In this document: positions 59,872 to 64,000 of the stretch, one piece after another | Layout: every line of letters starts with the position of its first letter | Position numbering within the stretch: the stretch's first letter is position 1 | Translations under genes and position numbers: made by a program | The notes under the pieces: generated by a model | Databases searched by the model: none | What the model was told of the DNA's origin: nothing | What the model saw: only the letters and a program-made list of their open reading frames with translations | Assembly: GCF_002705925.1 (NCBI RefSeq) | Contig: NZ_NKRE01000001.1 | Span: 5,644,904-5,708,903, forward strand | DNA from: Mycobacterium ostraviense | Lineage (GTDB): Bacteria; Actinomycetota; Actinomycetes; Mycobacteriales; Mycobacteriaceae | Length of the DNA stretch: 64,000 bases | Direction: 5' to 3'

Positions 59872-62160
59872 CTACCCTTCCTTGGTGATCAACTTCCGCA
59901 GCGCCACGCGATCGGGCACCAGCAGCTCTTCGATGCGCGGCTTGTTCACCTCGGCGACGATGATCTCGCCGACGTCCTGGTTGACCTCGCTGAAGATGCC
60001 GTGCGACTTCATCTTTGAGGTCTGATACTGGTTGTCCTCGGTCGGCGTGACGTAGTAGACGGCGTCGGCCTTGAACCGGTGGACCAGCCAGAGGTGGATC
60101 AACGTCATCAGCCGCTTCTGCCGCAGCTTCTGCGCGAAGGTGTTTTGATCGCGCACCGTGAGAATGCTGCGGCCGTGCCGGTCCTTGATGGGGTCGAAGA
60201 CGACGTTGGCCAGCGGCTCGTCGTCGTTGCCGTAGATCCCGAGTTCGAGCACGTCCGAGCCGGCGCGGCGGGGCCGCAATTGCACCCGCAGCTTCTCACC
60301 GAGCTGGTAGTGCTCGCTCCACAGCGCCAGCCATTCCTCCAGCAGCTTCTTGGGCACCTCGGTCTGCACCAGATGCTGGTGCTGGGTGGAGCCTTTGCCC
60401 ATCGCCTTGGTGGTCGCCGTGCGCCCGGACGAGGCGGCCAGCGCCGCGTCGCTGCGCGGCCCGCCGACCAGGGTCTGCGGTGTCCGGTAGGGCGACTCGA
60501 CCAGGCGCATCTTGCGCTGCAGGCGGGCCAGCGCAAGCATGCCGTCTTGCTGCAGCGAGGTGGCGAACTCCTCGGCCGCGACGCCGTCGATTTGATGTCC
60601 GCCGTAGGTGATGAAGTTGAAGACGAAGCCCATCTTGCCGAGCTCAACGGGGAACTGCTTCATCTCCTCGTCGGTCATACCGGTGGTGTCCCAGTTGAAC
60701 GACGGCGAAAGGTTGTAGGCCAGCATTTGGTCGGGGAACTCGGCATGGATCGCCTCGGCGAATTGCCGGGCATCGGCTAGATCGGCGGTCTTGGTTTCCA
60801 TCCAGAGGATGTCGGCAAACGGTGCGGCGGCCAGCGACTTGGCAATCGCATACGGAATGCCGCCACGGACCTGGTAGTAGCCCTCCGGGGTCTTGGCCAG
60901 CTCGCAGTCCCACCCCGGGTCGGCGCCCAACTCCTTGGCTTTTGTCCGCGCGGCGTAGAGCGAGGCGCGGCCGGCGAACGCCCGCCATTCCTCGGGACTC
61001 ATGCCTACGGATTCGCCTTCGCTCTCACCGAACGCGAGAACGTCGGCCACGGCTTCGCCGTACGTCATCAGCCCGGCGTCGTCCTCCCAGGCGGCCACGA
61101 ACCGCGACTCCACCTGGTCGAAGAGGTCGTCGATCGATGTCATGCCGTTTTCCCGCCAGGTGTTGACGGCATCGGTGATGACGCCCATGATGCCTTGGCG
61201 CTCGAGCCAGGCGGTGGCCGTCGCGTACTCGCCCTCGGCGAGCGCGTAGAGAAGGTGGCCGTTGAGTTCTTTGACGCCCAGTTCGTAGAAGCGCCGCAGC
61301 ATCGCCAGGAAGCACGCTTTGTACGAGGGAATGTTGAGGTTGGTGGCGCCGAGCAGGAACGGCTGGTCACGTTCGTCGGCTCGGCTGTCGATCAGGTTGG
61401 CGGCCTCGGCATCGGTGCGCGCGACGATGATGCCGGGCACCCCCATGACGTCGAGTTGGAAGCGGGCGGCGTTGAGGCGCTTGATCTGTTCGTCCGACGG
61501 CACCAATACCTTGCCGCCCTGGTGACCGCACTTCTTGGTGCCGGGGCGCTGGTCCTCGATGTGGTACCCCGGCACGCCGACCTCGACGAAGCGGCGGACC
61601 AGGTTGCGCACGTGCGGATCACCGCCGTGACCGGTGTCGGCGTCGGCGATGATGAACGGCCGGAAGTCGTACACCGGGGCCGCAGTTCGCTGCTGTTCGG
61701 TCATGTTCAGCCGCAGATACTCCTGGTTGCGGTCGGCGGTCAGCAGTGCCCGCACCAGGACGGCGGCGTCGTCGGGCACCTGGCTCAGCGGATAGCTGGC
61801 CAGGTCGGGACCGGGATCTTCGGTGGTGGAACCCTTGGCTGACGTCGCCCATCCGCCGAGGTAGATCGCCTCGATACCCATACGCTTCATGCTCACCGCC
61901 TGCCCCGGCGAGTAGGGGCCGAACGTGGTGATGCTCTTGTGCTCGGCGAAAAGCTCGCGCAGGCGCTCGTAGAAAGCCGCCGCCGCAGTGCGAGCCACGC
62001 TGTAGTCGACCGGGATTGTGCCGCGCTGTTCTACGACCTGCCGGGCAGTGTAGAGCCGGATGATTCCGGCGAAGCGGGCACTGTCGAAGTATCGCTGCGT
62101 CTCGGTGACGTCTTGCTCGAATGGTGTACGGACCTCAGTGTCCGTTTCGGCGATAGCCAT
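59872..62160 (-). CDS. aceA: Isocitrate lyase, long form (ICL2)
   Basis: This 762-residue protein is the long mycobacterial isocitrate lyase, which cleaves isocitrate to glyoxylate and succinate (glyoxylate shunt, and methylisocitrate cleavage in propionate metabolism). The catalytic motif KKCGHQGGK is at residues 209 to 217; FIIADADTGHGGDP and ILWMETKTADL are further active-site parts. The C-terminal about 170 residues are the regulatory domain specific to ICL2. In M. tuberculosis H37Rv this gene is split into aceAa (Rv1915) and aceAb (Rv1916); here it is intact. The ATG at 62160 follows AAAGGAG. It is convergent with the PPE gene. Confidence 0.96.
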   Translation of the reverse strand: MAIAETDTEVRTPFEQDVTETQRYFDSARFAGIIRLYTARQVVEQRGTIPVDYSVARTAAAAFYERLRELFAEHKSITTFGPYSPGQAVSMKRMGIEAIYLGGWATSAKGSTTEDPGPDLASYPLSQVPDDAAVLVRALLTADRNQEYLRLNMTEQQRTAAPVYDFRPFIIADADTGHGGDPHVRNLVRRFVEVGVPGYHIEDQRPGTKKCGHQGGKVLVPSDEQIKRLNAARFQLDVMGVPGIIVARTDAEAANLIDSRADERDQPFLLGATNLNIPSYKACFLAMLRRFYELGVKELNGHLLYALAEGEYATATAWLERQGIMGVITDAVNTWRENGMTSIDDLFDQVESRFVAAWEDDAGLMTYGEAVADVLAFGESEGESVGMSPEEWRAFAGRASLYAARTKAKELGADPGWDCELAKTPEGYYQVRGGIPYAIAKSLAAAPFADILWMETKTADLADARQFAEAIHAEFPDQMLAYNLSPSFNWDTTGMTDEEMKQFPVELGKMGFVFNFITYGGHQIDGVAAEEFATSLQQDGMLALARLQRKMRLVESPYRTPQTLVGGPRSDAALAASSGRTATTKAMGKGSTQHQHLVQTEVPKKLLEEWLALWSEHYQLGEKLRVQLRPRRAGSDVLELGIYGNDDEPLANVVFDPIKDRHGRSILTVRDQNTFAQKLRQKRLMTLIHLWLVHRFKADAVYYVTPTEDNQYQTSKMKSHGIFSEVNQDVGEIIVAEVNKPRIEELLVPDRVALRKLITKEG

Positions 62161-62317
62161 GGGCTTGCGCTCCTTTGTGCGCCCGATTCCGCTGACGCAG
62201 AGAGTGTATCCCTGGGTTGGGCAGTTAATTCACCGGCTGACCGGGTGGTTACCTACCCGGTCCGAGATACGGGGGTGAGGCCGCGCAGCCGGTGGCCAAC
62301 ACGCCCGGGAGCGTGAG

Positions 62318-63046
62318 TTATGTCCAAGGGCGCGCCGGCTCGTTCAACCAATCCCGCTGACGCCGGACGAACTCCGCGTCGACGACGCTTCCGTGGCCGG
62401 GGACGTAGACGGCGTCGGGTCCGCCGAGTGCCAGTAGCCGATCAAGCGTCGCAGGCCAGGCCGCGACATCGGAATCGGCGTCGATCAGCGGATCGGCGGA
62501 CTCCTCGACGAGGTCGCCGGTGAAGACCACCACTGGTTCGTCGCTGGCGGCTGCGCCCGGAACCACTACCACCAGGTCCGCAGTGGTGTGTCCGGTGCCC
62601 GGATGGGTGACCGTGACGGAGCGGTCGCCGAGATCGATTACCGCGTCGTAGATACCTCGCCGAGGTGGCCGCAAGGCGGCGATCGCGCGGTCGATCTGCA
62701 CCGCGTCCGCGCCGTATTGCAGTGCATGGGCGCGCAGCTGATCGGTCGCCGACGACAGATAGTCGACAACCTCGGGAGCGGCGTATATCTGGGCACCGGC
62801 GAAGCCCGCTGACCCCAGGACGTGGTCAAAGTGCTTGTGTGTCAAGACAATATGTGTTACCCGGCAATGGGCGATCTGGCTGACATCGGCCTGGATCGCG
62901 GCCGCTTCAGCCAGCGTGGTGCCGGCGTCGACCAGCAGCGCCGTGCCGCAGCCCAGCACCAGGCCGACCGTGACGTCGCAAAACGGCAGCCGGCAGCGGT
63001 ACACGCTTGCGGTCAGCCGCTCCCAGCGGTAATGCACAGCTAGCAC
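62318..63046 (-). CDS. Metallo-beta-lactamase fold hydrolase (Rv1913-like)
   Basis: The 242-residue protein has the MBL zinc motif THKHFDHVLG (HxHxDH), further ligands in VTHPGTGHTTADLVV (GTGHT) and VVFTGDLVEE (Asp), and the final YVPGHGSVVDAEF histidine. It is a zinc hydrolase; the substrate may be a thioester, lactone or phosphodiester and is not identifiable. By position it corresponds to Rv1913. The start is uncertain; GTG 63046 (VLAVHYRWERL) or GTG 63037 fit, and the longer open frame has no homology. It is divergent from fadB5 by 155 bases. Confidence 0.85.
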   Translation of the reverse strand: MLAVHYRWERLTASVYRCRLPFCDVTVGLVLGCGTALLVDAGTTLAEAAAIQADVSQIAHCRVTHIVLTHKHFDHVLGSAGFAGAQIYAAPEVVDYLSSATDQLRAHALQYGADAVQIDRAIAALRPPRRGIYDAVIDLGDRSVTVTHPGTGHTTADLVVVVPGAAASDEPVVVFTGDLVEESADPLIDADSDVAAWPATLDRLLALGGPDAVYVPGHGSVVDAEFVRRQRDWLNEPARPWT

Positions 63047-63201
63047 GATAGGCCGCGAAGCCCGGCGCTGTCCCAGCCATTCCGGCTTGGTACCGGGCGA
63101 CAAACGGATTGCCGGCGTGTTCAATCGCAAGGGACTCCCCGCGTGCGGGGTTGCGGCAAGGCCGGGTGCTGCGAGTAGACGAGCCGATTCGGAGGAACAC
63201 A

Positions 63202-64000
63202 ATGCGTGCAGTCGTTATCACCAAGCATGGTGACCCATCGGTGCTGCAGGTGCAGCAGCGGCCGGACCCGCCGCCGCCCGGTCCGGGCCAGCTGCGGATT
63301 GCCGTTCGCGCCGCCGGGGTGAACTTCGCCGACCACCTCGCCCGCGTCGGCCTGTACCCGGATGCACCGAAGCTTCCGGCGGTGGTGGGCTACGAGGTCG
63401 CCGGGACGGTCGAGGCCGTCGGCGAAGGTGTCGACCAAAGCCGGGTCGGCGAACGTGTCCTGGCCGGAACACGATTCGGCGGCTACGCCGAAATAGTCAA
63501 CGTGGTCGCGACCGACTCGGTGGTACTTCCCGAGGCGTTGAGTTTCGAGCAGGGCGCCGCGGTTCCGGTGAACTACGCGACCGCGTGGGCGGCACTGCAC
63601 GGCTACGGGTCGTTGCGCGCCGGCGAGCGGGTGTTGGTTCATGCGGCCGCGGGCGGGGTGGGCATCGCGGCGATTCAATTCGCCAAGGCTGCCGGCGCCG
63701 AAGTACACGGCACCGCCTCGCCGGGAAAGCACCAGAAGCTGGCCGAGTTCGGTGTGGATCGTGCCATCGACTACCGCCGCGACGGCTGGTGGAAGGGCCT
63801 GGGCCGCTACGACCTTGTGCTCGACGCACTCGGCGGCACCTCGCTGCGGCGGTCCTACGATCTGCTGCGCCCCGGGGGAAGGCTGGTCGGATACGGGATT
63901 TCGAACATGCAGCAAGGCGAGAAGCGCTCGTTGCGCCGGGTGGCTCCGCACGCGTTGGCGATGCTGCGCGGCTTCAATCTGATGAAGCAGCTCGAGGACT
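63202..64000 (+). CDS. fadB5: Quinone oxidoreductase-like MDR protein FadB5 (3' end outside window)
   Basis: The visible 266 residues start MRAVVITKHGDPSVLQVQQR (ATG 63202, GGAGGAAC upstream) and form a zinc-less MDR/quinone oxidoreductase: VRAAGVNFADHLARVGLYP, AVPVNYATAWAALHGYGSLR, then the NADPH motif VLVHAAAGGVGIAAIQFAKA and LVLDALGGTSLRRSYDLL. By position next to the Rv1913-like gene it matches Rv1912c, annotated fadB5. Despite the name, members reduce quinones or enoyl compounds with NADPH. In M. tuberculosis lppC, Rv1910c and furA-katG follow, so these may lie beyond the right edge. Confidence 0.9.
   Translation, partial: MRAVVITKHGDPSVLQVQQRPDPPPPGPGQLRIAVRAAGVNFADHLARVGLYPDAPKLPAVVGYEVAGTVEAVGEGVDQSRVGERVLAGTRFGGYAEIVNVVATDSVVLPEALSFEQGAAVPVNYATAWAALHGYGSLRAGERVLVHAAAGGVGIAAIQFAKAAGAEVHGTASPGKHQKLAEFGVDRAIDYRRDGWWKGLGRYDLVLDALGGTSLRRSYDLLRPGGRLVGYGISNMQQGEKRSLRRVAPHALAMLRGFNLMKQLED

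Noticed and set aside
62241..62260. CCGGGT/ACCCGG short hairpin upstream of aceA
   Set aside because: Only a 6-bp stem with no clear role; it may be chance in GC-rich DNA.

Overview
The window is GC-rich actinobacterial DNA from a Mycobacterium, most likely a slow-growing non-tuberculous species. The evidence is a mycolic-acid cyclopropane synthase at the left edge, furA-katG, PE and PPE proteins including a 1,629-residue PPE-MPTR, a fatty-acyl-AMP ligase, F420/LLM-type oxidoreductases, a 13E12-family HNH protein, cutinase, lipoproteins and an intact long isocitrate lyase. No rRNA, tRNA, CRISPR array or insertion sequence was recognised. All family assignments come from reading motifs and remembered homologues; no database search was run.

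Left part (1 to about 29 kb): a partial mycolic acid methyltransferase; an SRPBCC protein with an apparent frameshift; furA-katG with a leaderless-looking promoter and a textbook terminator; a secreted C39-like protein and an epimerase, both frameshifted; an AraC regulator with matching tandem operators in front of the epimerase and of a cupin dioxygenase; a complete class I P450 chain (ferredoxin, ferredoxin reductase, CYP) behind a nested palindromic operator; a decayed LLM oxidoreductase; cutinase; a serpin-like protein; an M48 protease; a methyltransferase; an MDR reductase; a GH16 beta-glucanase; two exported paralogues; a second epimerase; an N-terminally truncated DcuS-like kinase with its DcuR-like regulator; a wrecked WS/DGAT acyltransferase; and two divergent PE35-like genes, one broken.

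Right part (about 29 to 64 kb): by memory of gene order this matches, in reverse, the M. tuberculosis Rv1932 (tpx) to Rv1912c (fadB5) segment: tpx, GlxA-type regulator, DJ-1 protein, SDR remnant, fadD31-like FAAL, lipD-like and Rv1922-like serine hydrolases, Rv1920-like acyltransferase remnant, Rv1919c-like SRPBCC, PPE-MPTR, aceA, MBL protein and fadB5. Inserted material includes a DUF2071 fusion, a peroxiredoxin behind a CsoR-like palindrome, transport proteins, an AtsD-like sulfatase, a 13E12 HNH protein, an AtoE transporter with an APH-like kinase, and an unrecognised two-gene unit (119 aa plus 767 aa). In M. tuberculosis furA-katG lies just beyond fadB5, so the furA-katG at the left edge may be a second copy.

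Many small or accessory genes carry lesions. Some are single-base indels, which could be sequencing errors. Others are internal deletions, gene joins or short duplications and look like genuine decay. The large core genes (katG, aceA, PPE, sulfatase, FAAL) read clean.
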